The translations under genes were made by a program, and so were the position numbers. A DNA stretch of 12,601 bases from Pseudomonadota bacterium. Its GTDB lineage: Bacteria > Pseudomonadota > Gammaproteobacteria > SZUA-229. The stretch is from positions 1-12,601 of the forward strand of contig JADFWF010000221.1 in assembly GCA_015222965.1 (NCBI GenBank), written 5' to 3'. Numbering within the stretch: the first letter of the stretch is position 1; every line of letters starts with the position of its first letter. The notes beneath the pieces were generated by a model. The model did not search any database and was not told the DNA's origin. It worked only from the letters and a program-made list of their open reading frames with translations. Shown piece after piece: positions 1-7,002 of the stretch.

Positions 1-190
1 AGAAAAGTAACCAAAAGAATGCCGCCACGCTAGCTGCGCCCCTAAAAAGCAGGGGTACCCATTTAGCCAGTGCCATTATCATGCTGCACCAGAACTCGCA
101 AAGAACGCTCAGACATGCTGGCACAGAAAGCCCATGATAATGGCACTGGCTAAATGGCTTGCTAAAGTGGACTGAAGGTCAAAGTCAAAA
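1..190 (-). repeat. Structured repeat element, copy A (long hairpin plus GC hairpin)
   Basis: Read on the minus strand, this stretch matches the plus strand at 339-535, so the two are inverted copies of one element. In reading order it has a box TTTTGACTTTGACC (190-177), then a hairpin with perfect 25-nt arms (157-133 and 83-59). Inside that is a 6-nt one-sided bulge (GGCTTT) and a second stem CTGTGCCAG/CTGGTGCAG. A short hairpin CCCCT/AGGGG follows (55-39), then a tail ending in TTGGTTACTTTTCT at the window edge. I see no coding potential. The element may continue beyond base 1. I do not recognise its name. The arrangement suggests a mobile or structured non-coding repeat, which is inference. 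Confidence 0.75.
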
Positions 191-338
191 ACGGTGTTCT
201 TTCGTAGGTCGGCCATAATTATCAAACAGGGGTTTTTTCGTTCCCGGCGTTTTTGTTGGCCATTGCCTGCAATGTCCCTTATGCAGGCCTACAAATTCAA
301 ATCATTTTTTTCCTGCGTTTTGTTTTTAGCCTTTTCGC
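191..338. other. Spacer between the two inverted element copies, no gene seen
   Basis: This AT-rich spacer contains T-runs on the plus strand and an imperfect inverted pairing between GTAGGTC near 205 and GGCCTAC near 287-293. A 61-codon open frame starting at 194 runs through it into copy B. It has no convincing ribosome site and its end lies inside the conserved hairpin arm, so I do not call it a gene. The spacer could be the centre of one large composite palindromic element spanning about 1-535. Confidence 0.4.
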
Positions 339-535
339 TTTTGACTTTACCTCGCATTAGCCAAGCCATTGAGGCATAACGGGTAACATGAGCTTTCTGC
401 GCCAGCATGTCTGAGCCCACAGCTTTTTGTGGGTGAGTTCTGGCGCAGCATGTTACCCGTTATGTCTCAATGGGAACCCCTGTGCCTTTTGCAGGGGCGC
501 CCGGCGTAGCGACAGCCTTTTTTGGGTACTTCCTA
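339..535 (+). repeat. Structured repeat element, copy B (long hairpin plus GC hairpin)
   Basis: This is the plus-strand counterpart of copy A. It has the box TTTTGACTTTACC (339-351), then a hairpin with 25-nt arms at 366-390 and 449-473, in which the only non-Watson-Crick pair is G374 with T465. An AGCTTT bulge follows, then a perfect inner stem CTGCGCCAG/CTGGCGCAG (397-405, 440-448) and an apical stem CCCACA/TGTGGG (416-421, 428-433) that copy A lacks. A hairpin CCCCTG/CAGGGG (477-482, 492-497) and a tail ending in TTTTTTGGGTACTTCC complete it. The inner core is almost identical to copy A, while the outer arms differ in sequence but stay complementary. Its function is unknown. Confidence 0.78.
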
Positions 536-665
536 GTTAAATTAATTTGGGACTGCAGAAAAAAAGTGCCTCGCCCGCGGTGCGAATACCGCAAAGCCTA
601 ACTAAACACCAACAGTAACTATTACTCAACCCACCCCAAACTCAAACAATACAAGATAAGCCTAA

Positions 666-702
666 ATCGCGGAATGAGAAAAATCCGCTCCTACAGGTGA
701 GA
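666..702 (+). repeat. Half-copy of REP-like repeat
   Basis: ATCGCGGAATGAG, an A-run, then CCGCTCCTACAG and GTGAGA reproduce the left half of the complete palindrome at 5969-6055. The complementary right half (TGTAGGAGCGG and CATTCCGCGAT) is missing, so this copy cannot form the hairpin. It is either a degraded element or a solo half-site. Sequences around GTAGGAGCGG are common in dispersed palindromic repeats of gammaproteobacteria. Confidence 0.7.
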
Positions 703-719
703 GCATCACTCACAGCCCT

Positions 720-803
720 GGAAACAAAATAACAAATTAGGCGTAAACTGTAGATGGTAAAATTTCAAGTCCAACTGCTGAAGTACGGAAACGAAATAAC
801 AAA
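720..803 (+). repeat. 17-nt direct repeat upstream of rof
   Basis: GGAAACAAAATAACAAA (720-736) recurs as GGAAACGAAATAACAAA (787-803), with 16 of 17 bases identical and 67 bases between the starts. The second copy ends about 21 bases before the rof start codon. It could be a regulator-binding pair or a chance product of A-rich sequence. Confidence 0.4.
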
Positions 804-824
804 AAGACCACGCAAATAAAAATC

Positions 825-1058
825 ATGACCAATCCCTACAAGCCAATAGCCTGCTCACTGCATGATGAATACGAAATCGCCATCATGCACAAGAAACATC
901 TGAGCATCAAATGGACAGATGATGATGGGCAATATACAGAGAACGTTTTACCAATAGATATCGTGGTGAAAAACAAAGAAGAGTATTTGGTAGCTCGTAC
1001 TGAGGATAATAAAGAATTTCGCTTGAGGCTGGATAAGATCACTTTACTGGAAATCTGA
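825..1058 (+). CDS. rof: Rho-binding antiterminator, Rof (YaeO) family
   Basis: A 77-residue protein with the Rof/YaeO family pattern: an N-terminal YKPIACSLHDEYE block (compare YxPInCxxxDxxE in the E. coli protein), a central hydrophobic strand, EYLVARTEDNKE, and the C-terminal RLRLDKI signature. Family members fold as a small Sm-like beta barrel, bind Rho near its primary RNA site and reduce Rho-dependent termination. Length is slightly below the roughly 84 residues of E. coli Rof. The ATG at 825 is the only sensible start, since the YxPI motif begins at residue 5. The upstream sequence is A-rich with no strong Shine-Dalgarno. It converges on the HAD gene, whose stop lies only 7 bases away. 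It is the only plus-strand gene in the window and appears monocistronic. Confidence 0.85.
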   Translation: MTNPYKPIACSLHDEYEIAIMHKKHLSIKWTDDDGQYTENVLPIDIVVKNKEEYLVARTEDNKEFRLRLDKITLLEI

Positions 1059-1065
1059 ACCCGGA

Positions 1066-1842
1066 TCACATATTTGACTGCCACCATTCCGGCAAAGCTG
1101 CGATCGAGTTAAGTATTGCATCAGGTGAGATACCCAGTTCAAGATCTGATCGTGAAAACTTTCCCGTACGAACCTGTATAGCTTTTAATCCCGCCTTCTG
1201 CGATGCTTCTATATCACCCCGGATATCGTCACCGATCATCATGATATTATCTTCATCTCTGAGCATGACGGCGGCTGCCTGAAAAAATTCTTTTGCAGGT
1301 TTTCCGGTGACTATGGAGTTAATGCCTGTTGCGTATTCGAATGCTTTTATCATGGGACCAACATCTAGTTGCAAACCGGATGTAGTTCGCCAGTAGCGTG
1401 TCATGCCGAGTGCCACAAGTTTTGCTTGCGGGTTATCGATTAAAGTTCGGAAGACCTGGTTCATGATATCAAAGGTCCACTGCTCACCAAGATCACCGAT
1501 GACTACAGCGTCGACACTGCTGCTTTTATTGTTGACTAAATTAAAGTCAGAGAACTCTGCTTTGGTTGTCTCAGGAACAAAGAGAGCAATGTTTTTTAAG
1601 TTGTTGGCCTGTAACCATTGAATGGCAGCAACGGGTGGCGTTAGGAAATTTTCAGGTTTCGACTGGATGCCAAAATCTGAAAGTTTTTTAACAAGTTCCT
1701 GGCGCGATTTGGAGGTGGTGTTTGTCAGGAACAGGTAAGGGATGTTGTTTTCATTAAACCAGTTGACAGTCTCTGCAGCGCCATCGATAGGCTTGTCGCT
1801 CTCATACAAAACACCGTCAAGATCGAAGAGTATGGCTGGCAT
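1066..1842 (-). CDS. HAD-superfamily IIA phosphatase (LHPP-like, TIGR01458 type)
   Basis: A 258-residue cytosolic hydrolase. HAD motif I is FDLDGV (residues 6-11, nucleophile D7 and acid D9), motif II is LTNTTS (39-44), the motif III lysine is K181 in TGKPAKEFF, and motif IV is IGDDIRGD (203-210). The C2-type cap lies between motifs II and III. This layout matches the HAD-IIA group containing mammalian LHPP, the NagD-type phosphatases and bacterial proteins of undefined substrate. A phosphomonoesterase is likely, but the substrate is not evident. The start is supported by AGGAG seven bases upstream of ATG. A good promoter lies just upstream (1866-1894), so it is probably transcribed separately from the acs cluster. 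Its 3' end converges with rof and no terminator is obvious there. Confidence 0.85.
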   Translation of the reverse strand: MPAILFDLDGVLYESDKPIDGAAETVNWFNENNIPYLFLTNTTSKSRQELVKKLSDFGIQSKPENFLTPPVAAIQWLQANNLKNIALFVPETTKAEFSDFNLVNNKSSSVDAVVIGDLGEQWTFDIMNQVFRTLIDNPQAKLVALGMTRYWRTTSGLQLDVGPMIKAFEYATGINSIVTGKPAKEFFQAAAVMLRDEDNIMMIGDDIRGDIEASQKAGLKAIQVRTGKFSRSDLELGISPDAILNSIAALPEWWQSNM

Positions 1843-1865
1843 AAATTACTCCTGTAATGAAAATT

Positions 1866-1894
1866 ATTGTACTGCCGAGGACGATTAAAGGCAA
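1866..1894 (-). promoter_or_regulatory. Predicted sigma-70 promoter for the HAD gene
   Basis: On the minus strand, TTGCCT (1894-1889), a 17-base spacer and TACAAT (1871-1866) closely fit the sigma-70 consensus. Transcription would start near 1859, leaving a short leader that contains the AGGAG ribosome site before the ATG at 1842. The prediction rests on sequence alone. Confidence 0.6.
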
Positions 1895-1964
1895 TGATTT
1901 CTTCTGATTAAAACCTTATGAAGTTTCTCTAAGTTGTTAAATATACAGGGATTGTCTCTGTTGA

Positions 1965-2511
1965 TTAATGTTGAGATTGTTTGTTACATATGTCTTCTAA
2001 CTTTTTAATGATTCTGTCGTCATCATCATATGTTATTTCAATAACTTTTCTGGATGATGTGGCTCCGCTTGTAATATTGATAGAGCCTTTTGGCAGGTCG
2101 AGTGTTTTTTCCAGGACTTTTATGATCGCTTTATTGGCTTTGCCTTTTTCTGGCGGCGCTTTAACTTTTACTTTGAGAGTATCTTTTAGGGCACCTCTGG
2201 TTAAGTATCATAATTTCTGGCGATGCCCAAAAGCCAGGATCAAGGCATTACTTTGAAAGCATGCTTACTGCATGGTAAAAAGTAATAACGCAGAGCATGG
2301 CTTTTGGGCATCGCCCCGCAGGGCGAGCATTTAAGCGCACATCTTCCGCGTTATGCTTCTTATGAATGCAATAAGCATTCATCGCGAACCATGCCTTGAA
2401 TCTGTAAGCTTAAATGCCCGCAGAATTTATGATACTTAACCAGAGGTGCCCTAACCAACCCGCGATACAGTCTTTTGACGATGCAGGGATAACTTTGATA
2501 TTCAGTTTCAT
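1965..2511 (-). pseudogene. yggU: YggU/DUF167-family gene interrupted by a MITE
   Basis: The 5' part (2511-2452) encodes 20 residues beginning MKLNIKVIPASSKD and ending CIAGWL. The 3' part (2186-1965) encodes DTLKVKVKAPPEKGKANKA, then a stretch ending ITSGATSSRKVIEI, and a stop. Together these give the DUF167 pattern (VxPxASxD, GWLxDxLKVxVxAPPEKGKAN, SGxxSRxK). The gene is split exactly in the GWL-K-DTLKV segment by a 263-bp element plus a duplicated TA. Removing them gives GGT TGG TTA AAA GAT ACT with no frame change and a 93-residue protein, normal for the family. As it stands, translation runs into the element and stops after 33 residues. YggU is a small conserved protein of uncertain function. 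The start lies 15 bases past the HPP stop, so it was probably the last gene of the acs-CopZ-HPP unit. Confidence 0.88.
2189..2451. mobile_element. MITE-like non-autonomous transposable element, TA target duplication
   Basis: This 263-bp element has perfect 25-bp terminal inverted repeats (2189-2213 and 2427-2451) beginning GGGCACCTCTGG, flanked on both sides by TA (2187-2188, 2452-2453). It encodes no transposase. The interior is strongly self-complementary: GGCGATGCCCAAAAGCCA (2219-2236) pairs with 2298-2315; ATTACTTT pairs with AAAGTAAT near 2278-2285; GAGCATTTAAGC pairs with GCTTAAATGCCC; and GAATGC/GCATTC forms a small hairpin on the right side. TA duplication points towards an IS630/Tc1-mariner-like or IS5-group mobilising enzyme, but I cannot assign the family. 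It disrupts yggU. Confidence 0.88.
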
Positions 2512-2525
2512 TAAGACATTGCGGG

Positions 2526-3470
2526 TTAAGTTTCATCTACACGATGCCAGTTTCCCTCATCGCGGGTAACTTCATATTTGGCCCATCGCGAAAATTCGTT
2601 TTTTGTCATCACACCTGAGCTGCGCCTGTTACTGCCGGCTATGATCTTATAGATGAGTTTTTCTTCGCCAGAATTCTTGGTTTCAGCCCAGTCTACGATC
2701 TGGCGCACAGCCCAAAGATCACCGTGTTCACCATTGCTGTAATAATGGCCATGTTTCAGGTTCTGGTATTGAATATCTGCCCTGTTATGACGATGTGTAA
2801 CAAGCTCATAAATCTTCAGCAGGTCATTTTCTGAAATATCGATGAAGGATTCAAATTCGCTGAGTGCATAAACAAAATCCTCATGTGTGATTGCGCCATA
2901 TGTTTCGGTTGATATTGTTTTATTGGCAGCAGCGTGTTTTTGAGCAAGGTAGACCGGGTAACGCCGCCATTTAAAAAAGTAATTAAAGGCGATAGCGACA
3001 CTGATTATTGCGATCACGTTGATCAGCACGGGGGTTAATATGAATTGATAGCCAAGCTCATGTACCGCGCTGCTGCCGACGACAGCGGACAAAGCAGTGG
3101 CGCCGCCGGGTGGGTGTATACAATGAAAGTAATACATTGCGCTGACGGCTAAACCGACAGCAAGAGGCGCTGCAAAGAATATATCGGGAATAAATTTAGC
3201 ACAGGTAACGCCGATTACCGCTGAGAGAAGGTGACCTCCTATGAGTGACCAGGGCTGCGAGAGCGGACCGTGAGGTACAGCAAATAACAGTACTGCCGAC
3301 GCCCCCATCGAAGCGACGATCAGATAAAGTGAAGTGCCCTGTACAAAAAATGAGCTGCTGTAAAAGACCAGGAAAATACCTAAAAATGCACCCAGGCCAG
3401 AAACAAGTTTTTCGGTATGGCCGACACGATAACGTTCGACTCCGAGGTATTGCAGAATTTTATCTTTCAT
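2526..3470 (-). CDS. HPP-family integral membrane protein with soluble C-terminal extension
   Basis: A 314-residue protein. Residues 1-175 form the HPP membrane domain: about five hydrophobic segments (roughly 24-40, 47-66, 76-92, 98-115, 143-165), the segment MGASAVLLFAVPHGPLSQPW (55-74), and the family signature HCIHPPGGATAL (116-127) with His119-Pro-Pro. HPP proteins are little characterised. Some plant and cyanobacterial members have been linked to nitrite transport, but this one need not share that role. Residues 176-314 are soluble, charged and not a recognisable CBS pair, which many HPP proteins carry instead. They contain SEFESFIDISENDLLKIYEL and an aromatic-rich DLWAVRQIVDWAE block. 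The start is 3 bases after the stop of the CopZ-like gene with no visible Shine-Dalgarno, which suggests translational coupling. Confidence 0.85.
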   Translation of the reverse strand: MKDKILQYLGVERYRVGHTEKLVSGLGAFLGIFLVFYSSSFFVQGTSLYLIVASMGASAVLLFAVPHGPLSQPWSLIGGHLLSAVIGVTCAKFIPDIFFAAPLAVGLAVSAMYYFHCIHPPGGATALSAVVGSSAVHELGYQFILTPVLINVIAIISVAIAFNYFFKWRRYPVYLAQKHAAANKTISTETYGAITHEDFVYALSEFESFIDISENDLLKIYELVTHRHNRADIQYQNLKHGHYYSNGEHGDLWAVRQIVDWAETKNSGEEKLIYKIIAGSNRRSSGVMTKNEFSRWAKYEVTRDEGNWHRVDET

Positions 3471-3473
3471 CGA

Positions 3474-3899
3474 TTATGATTTTGGAAAATCTTTCAAACA
3501 GCATCGACCTGACGGGTTGCTTGTTTCACAAGAGCACAGCGAATTTTTTGTTTGTTCAGTAATGAATGATTTAATGTTTTTATTCCGTAGCGCGTGATAT
3601 TTTGTTACACCGAAGCAATAACAGATAGTTGCATTCACATCACGTGTTTTTTGCCAGACGGTAGTTCTTAATTCGTCTGTATGGATAACACTGTTATCGT
3701 TGCCAAAATACACGACATCACACAAGGGGTCTGTACAAAAGTAGTAAGCCTGTTGACCTAATGCGTTAACCCACGGCTGTGAAACATGATGTAGCAGTGT
3801 TTTTTGTTTTACACTGTTATATGTTTTGCCATTGACGGGGCACTCATGTGACTTCGGGTAATGTTTCGATGTTTCGTTTTGTGCGCAGCAGTTATCCAT
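3474..3899 (-). CDS. CopZ-N/BFD-like zinc and [2Fe-2S] cluster protein, putative metallochaperone
   Basis: A 141-residue cysteine-rich protein. The N-terminal half carries CPVNGK (C20) and AYYFCTDPLCDVVYF (C55, C60), a zinc-ribbon-like pattern. The C-terminal half has CYCFG (C93, C95) and LCSCETSNPSGRCCL (C122, C124, C133, C134), resembling the bacterioferritin-associated-ferredoxin type [2Fe-2S] site. The pair of domains matches the N-terminal domain of Archaeoglobus CopZ, a copper chaperone that binds zinc and a [2Fe-2S] cluster. The classical CopZ copper-binding HMA domain with MxCxxC is absent, so copper delivery is only a possibility. AGG seven bases before ATG supports the start. It lies 12 bases after acs and 3 bases before the HPP gene, so the three are very likely co-transcribed. 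Confidence 0.8.
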   Translation of the reverse strand: MDNCCAQNETSKHYPKSHECPVNGKTYNSVKQKTLLHHVSQPWVNALGQQAYYFCTDPLCDVVYFGNDNSVIHTDELRTTVWQKTRDVNATICYCFGVTKYHALRNKNIKSFITEQTKNSLCSCETSNPSGRCCLKDFPKS

Positions 3900-3911
3900 G
3901 ATCAGACCTGT

Positions 3912-5876
3912 TTAGGTTTCACCTTGCAGCTGTGCAACGACGGCTTCGTTTTCCAGTGTTGAGGTATCGGAAGTAATCTCTTCGCCTGCGGCGATGGTTC
4001 TCAATAATCGGCGCATGATTTTGCCGGAACGGGTTTTAGGCAGACCATCTGCAAAACGGATGTCATCAGGTTTTGCGATGGCACCAATTTGTTCACCTAC
4101 CCAGTTGCGCAGTTCAGCGACCATCTTTTCAGATTCTTCTCCCATGGGACGGTCGCCTTTGCAGATGACAAAAGCAACGATAGCTTCACCTTTTACTTCG
4201 TGTGGACGGCCGACGACGGCCGCCTCCACGACAGCTTCGTGGGCAACCAGTGCGGATTCAACTTCCATAGTGCCAAGGCGGTGTCCTGATACGTTCAGTA
4301 CATCGTCGATGCGGCCCATGATCCAGAAATAACCGTCTTCATCGCGGCGTGCGCTGTCGCCTGCGAGATAATATTTGCCATCGAATTTAGGGAAGTAGGT
4401 ATCGACATAACGTTCGTCATCACCCCAGATGGTTCTTACCATTGACGGCCATGGCTTTGTGATAACCAGGTAACCGCCCTTGTTGGCTTCGGTGATGGAT
4501 TCACCATCTTCATTGACAACGTCCACCGCCATGCCCGGTAATGCGAAGGTGCATGAACCCGGTTTGGTCGCAGTGACCCCTGGAATAGGGGTGAGTACAT
4601 TGGCGCCGGTCTCAGTCTGCCACCAGGTATCAACGATTGGGCAGCGTTCTTTGCCGATGACTGTGTGATACCACATCCACGCTTCGGGGTTAATGGGTTC
4701 GCCGACGGTGCCGAGCAAACGCAGTGAAGACAGGTCGTATTTGTTCGGATAGTCATCACCGAACTTCATTAATGCGCGTATCGCAGTTGGTGCAGTGTAG
4801 AAAACAGTGACTTTATGTTGCTCGACCATTTTCCAGAAGCGGCCGGCATCGGGTATGACCGGTGCGCCTTCGAACATGAGGATGGTAGTGCCCGCTGCCA
4901 GTGGACCATAGGCGACGTAGGTATGGCCGGTAATCCAGCCAACATCTGCGGTACACCAGAAAATATCGTTATCCTGTAGATCGAATACCCACAGGTTGGT
5001 CGTCACAGCGTTGAGCAGGTAACCAGCGCTGGAATGCTGGATGCCTTTTGGTTTGCCTGTTGAACCTGATGTATAGAGTAAAAACAGCGGGTCTTCAGCG
5101 TTGACCCATTCTGGTACGCACGTTGTATCCTGACCTTCAACGGCATCCGACCACCATGTGTCGCGACCGTCCTGCATATTTATGTCGTGGCCACTGCGTT
5201 TTAAAACGATGACATTGTTGATGCTTTTGCAGCCGCTATTCAAGGCTTTATCTGCTGCTTCTTTGAGTTCGACTGTTTTTCCGCCGCGGGTGCCGCCGTC
5301 GGCAGTAATCAGCATGACCGCCTGTGCATCATCGATCCTGTCACGCAGAGATTCAGCAGAAAAACCACCAAACACGACCGAATGAATCGCACCGATACGG
5401 GCACATGCCTGCATCGCGACTACCGCTTCAGGTACCATCGGCATGTAGATAACGATGCGGTCACCCTTTTTGATACCTTTGGCTTTTAATGCATTGGCAA
5501 ACTGGCACACGTCATCATGCAGCTGCTGGTAACTGATGTGCAGGGTATCACCAGCTTCACCTTCAAATATGATGGCTGTCTTGTCTGCATTGTTTTCCAG
5601 GTGGCGATCGATGCAGTTATAACTGACATTCATGGTGCCATCGGTAAACCATTTGTAATGAGGCGCCGATGAGTCATCCAGTGTTTTTGTAAAAGGTGTG
5701 TGCCAGTCGATATGCTGTTTGGCCTGGTCTGCCCAGAAACCTTCATAATCTTCATCAGCCTGTCGATGCAGTGCTTTTAAATCATCAGGTTTTAGACGTG
5801 CTTTTGCAGTGAATTCAGCACTCGGTTCAAACAGACGGTTTTCGGTTAAGACAGAATTAATTTCGATACCAGACAC
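3912..5876 (-). CDS. acs: Acetyl-coenzyme A synthetase (AMP-forming)
   Basis: Activates acetate with ATP to acetyl-AMP and then to acetyl-CoA in the cytoplasm. Numbered from the upstream ATG at 5909 (665 residues), it has the P-loop-like [11 protein letters not shown] (279-289), GEPINPEAW (403-411), the acyl-pocket and adenine motif WWQTETG (429-435), AGDSARRD (516-522), the hinge and CoA region [16 protein letters not shown] (532-547), and the acetylation-controlled lysine K630 in TRSGK. I prefer the GTG at 5876 as start. It follows GAGGA by seven bases and gives 654 residues beginning [14 protein letters not shown], close to the usual length and N-terminus of proteobacterial Acs. The ATG at 5909 has no ribosome site. 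The serine in AGDSARRD replaces the more common glycine. First gene of the acs-CopZ-HPP-yggU run. Confidence 0.95.
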   Translation of the reverse strand: MSGIEINSVLTENRLFEPSAEFTAKARLKPDDLKALHRQADEDYEGFWADQAKQHIDWHTPFTKTLDDSSAPHYKWFTDGTMNVSYNCIDRHLENNADKTAIIFEGEAGDTLHISYQQLHDDVCQFANALKAKGIKKGDRIVIYMPMVPEAVVAMQACARIGAIHSVVFGGFSAESLRDRIDDAQAVMLITADGGTRGGKTVELKEAADKALNSGCKSINNVIVLKRSGHDINMQDGRDTWWSDAVEGQDTTCVPEWVNAEDPLFLLYTSGSTGKPKGIQHSSAGYLLNAVTTNLWVFDLQDNDIFWCTADVGWITGHTYVAYGPLAAGTTILMFEGAPVIPDAGRFWKMVEQHKVTVFYTAPTAIRALMKFGDDYPNKYDLSSLRLLGTVGEPINPEAWMWYHTVIGKERCPIVDTWWQTETGANVLTPIPGVTATKPGSCTFALPGMAVDVVNEDGESITEANKGGYLVITKPWPSMVRTIWGDDERYVDTYFPKFDGKYYLAGDSARRDEDGYFWIMGRIDDVLNVSGHRLGTMEVESALVAHEAVVEAAVVGRPHEVKGEAIVAFVICKGDRPMGEESEKMVAELRNWVGEQIGAIAKPDDIRFADGLPKTRSGKIMRRLLRTIAAGEEITSDTSTLENEAVVAQLQGET

Positions 5877-5883
5877 GGGCGTT

Positions 5884-5888
5884 TCCTC
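5884..5888 (-). promoter_or_regulatory. Ribosome binding site deciding the acs start
   Basis: On the minus strand, GAGGA lies seven bases before the GTG codon at 5876. No comparable site precedes the ATG at 5909, which is 33 bases further upstream in the same frame. Confidence 0.5.
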
Positions 5889-5968
5889 TACTTTGTTTGG
5901 CTTTAGCATACACTGTGTAAGGTTAAAGTTCTAATGGAAACTGTTGGTTAAATTTGTAATTTTCTGGC

Positions 5969-6055
5969 ATCGCGGAATGAGAAAAAATCCGCTCCTACAG
6001 TGAGATGTTTTTGTAGGAGCGGACTGCTTTATTCATAGTAGCCGCATTCCGCGAT
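5969..6055. repeat. Complete REP-like palindromic repeat
   Basis: It consists of nested inverted repeats. ATCGCGGAATG (5969-5979) pairs with CATTCCGCGAT (6045-6055). Inside, CCGCTCCTACA (5989-5999) pairs with TGTAGGAGCGG (6012-6022). The left half recurs alone at 666-702. It lies between gluQ and acs and could act as a transcription barrier or mRNA stabiliser between the two. That role is inference. Confidence 0.85.
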
Positions 6056-6094
6056 TGTTCCAGGTTCACACCCGCGGCAGATGAAGCAAACGAC

Positions 6095-6988
6095 CTAAAT
6101 AATTACACACCTGTTATCACCAGGTACGTTATCAATGTTCCAATTATCCATAGACCATTTCCAGATGTCATCGACATCAGAATCAGCCAGATCCAGGGGT
6201 GGGTTTTGACCTAAAAATTCCAGTACTCTGCACATCAGTTTTTCTTTGTTATTAACATCTACTCTGGCAGCGCCTTCAGATTTACTGATCTTATCGCCAT
6301 TACTATCGACAGCGAGCGGCAGGTGGCAATAAGTAGGTGTCTGATATCCAAGCAGCTGCTGTATGTAAATCTGTCGTGGTGTGGAGTCGAGCAGATCAGA
6401 ACCGCGGACTATTTCTGTTATATTTTGCATAGCGTCATCGACGACGACAGCTAACTGATAAGCGAATAAACCATCACGGCGTTTGATGACAAAATCGCCA
6501 CTTTGCCGTGCTATGTTCTGTGATTGTTGCCCCATCACGATGTCGCTAAATTTTATAGTGATGTCTTTGGCCAGTAGACGCAAAGCATGTTCTTCTTCGT
6601 CTGGAAATGGCCGATTACGACAAGTGCCTGGGTAAATACTCTTGTTAGAACTTGTCAGCTGTTTACGGGTACAGGTGCAGGGAAATACTAATGACCGGGA
6701 TATCAGTTGCTGTAATGCGTTTTCGTAGTACTCGGTCTGTTCTGACTGGTAGATGATTTCACCGTCCCATTTAAAACCAAAGGCTTCAAGTGTATCGAGT
6801 ATCTCTTTATCAGAACCTTCAACCTTTCGAGTGGTATCAACATCATCCATGCGGATAAGCCATTTGCCATTATTTGTTCTGGCCTGCAGGTAACCGCCGA
6901 CCGCTGCGATCAGTGTGCCGAAATGTACAGGACCGGTTGGGGAGGGAGCGAAACGGCCTTTGTAGATTGTTGGATTATCGTTGTGCAT
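6095..6988 (-). CDS. gluQ: Glutamyl-Q tRNA(Asp) synthetase
   Basis: A 297-residue truncated GluRS paralogue that attaches glutamate to queuosine at the anticodon wobble base of tRNA-Asp. It has the RFAPSPTGPVHFGTL catalytic segment (residues 12-26, HIGH-like), LIRMDDVDTTR (44-54), the zinc ligands C104, C106, Y119 and C123 (CTCTRKQ and YPGTC), and a KMSKS variant KISKS (233-237). The anticodon-binding domain of true GluRS is missing, and total length is normal for GluQ (YadB). The ATG at 6988 puts the catalytic segment at the usual distance. No strong ribosome site is visible. It follows dksA as in E. coli. Here the two are separated by a terminator hairpin and nested palindromes, so gluQ may depend on read-through or its own promoter. 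Confidence 0.93.
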   Translation of the reverse strand: MHNDNPTIYKGRFAPSPTGPVHFGTLIAAVGGYLQARTNNGKWLIRMDDVDTTRKVEGSDKEILDTLEAFGFKWDGEIIYQSEQTEYYENALQQLISRSLVFPCTCTRKQLTSSNKSIYPGTCRNRPFPDEEEHALRLLAKDITIKFSDIVMGQQSQNIARQSGDFVIKRRDGLFAYQLAVVVDDAMQNITEIVRGSDLLDSTPRQIYIQQLLGYQTPTYCHLPLAVDSNGDKISKSEGAARVDVNNKEKLMCRVLEFLGQNPPLDLADSDVDDIWKWSMDNWNIDNVPGDNRCVII

Positions 6989-7002
6989 TTAGAAGCTTTT
7001 TT

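Larger units (their letters stand above)
536..824. other. Intergenic leader upstream of rof, no gene seen
   Basis: There is no coding frame of note. The region holds a small stem GCGGT/ACCGC (577-592), a half-copy of a REP-like repeat (666-702) and a 17-nt direct repeat (720-736 and 787-803). TAAAAT at 758-763 could be a -10 hexamer for rof, but I find no acceptable -35 box at normal spacing, so I do not call a promoter. Confidence 0.5.

Noticed and set aside
194..379. 61-codon plus-strand open frame with a hydrophobic C-terminal half
   Set aside because: It runs from the spacer into the conserved hairpin arm of copy B, has no convincing ribosome site, and its end is dictated by the repeat. 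I treat it as a chance frame in non-coding repeat DNA.
1981..2256. 91-codon plus-strand open frame
   Set aside because: It is antisense to the 3' half of yggU and runs into the MITE. The minus-strand reading gives a clear DUF167 match.
5890..5960. Possible acs promoter near TATGCT upstream of the GTG start
   Set aside because: The matching -35 candidate TTAGAA has only three consensus bases, so it was not called.
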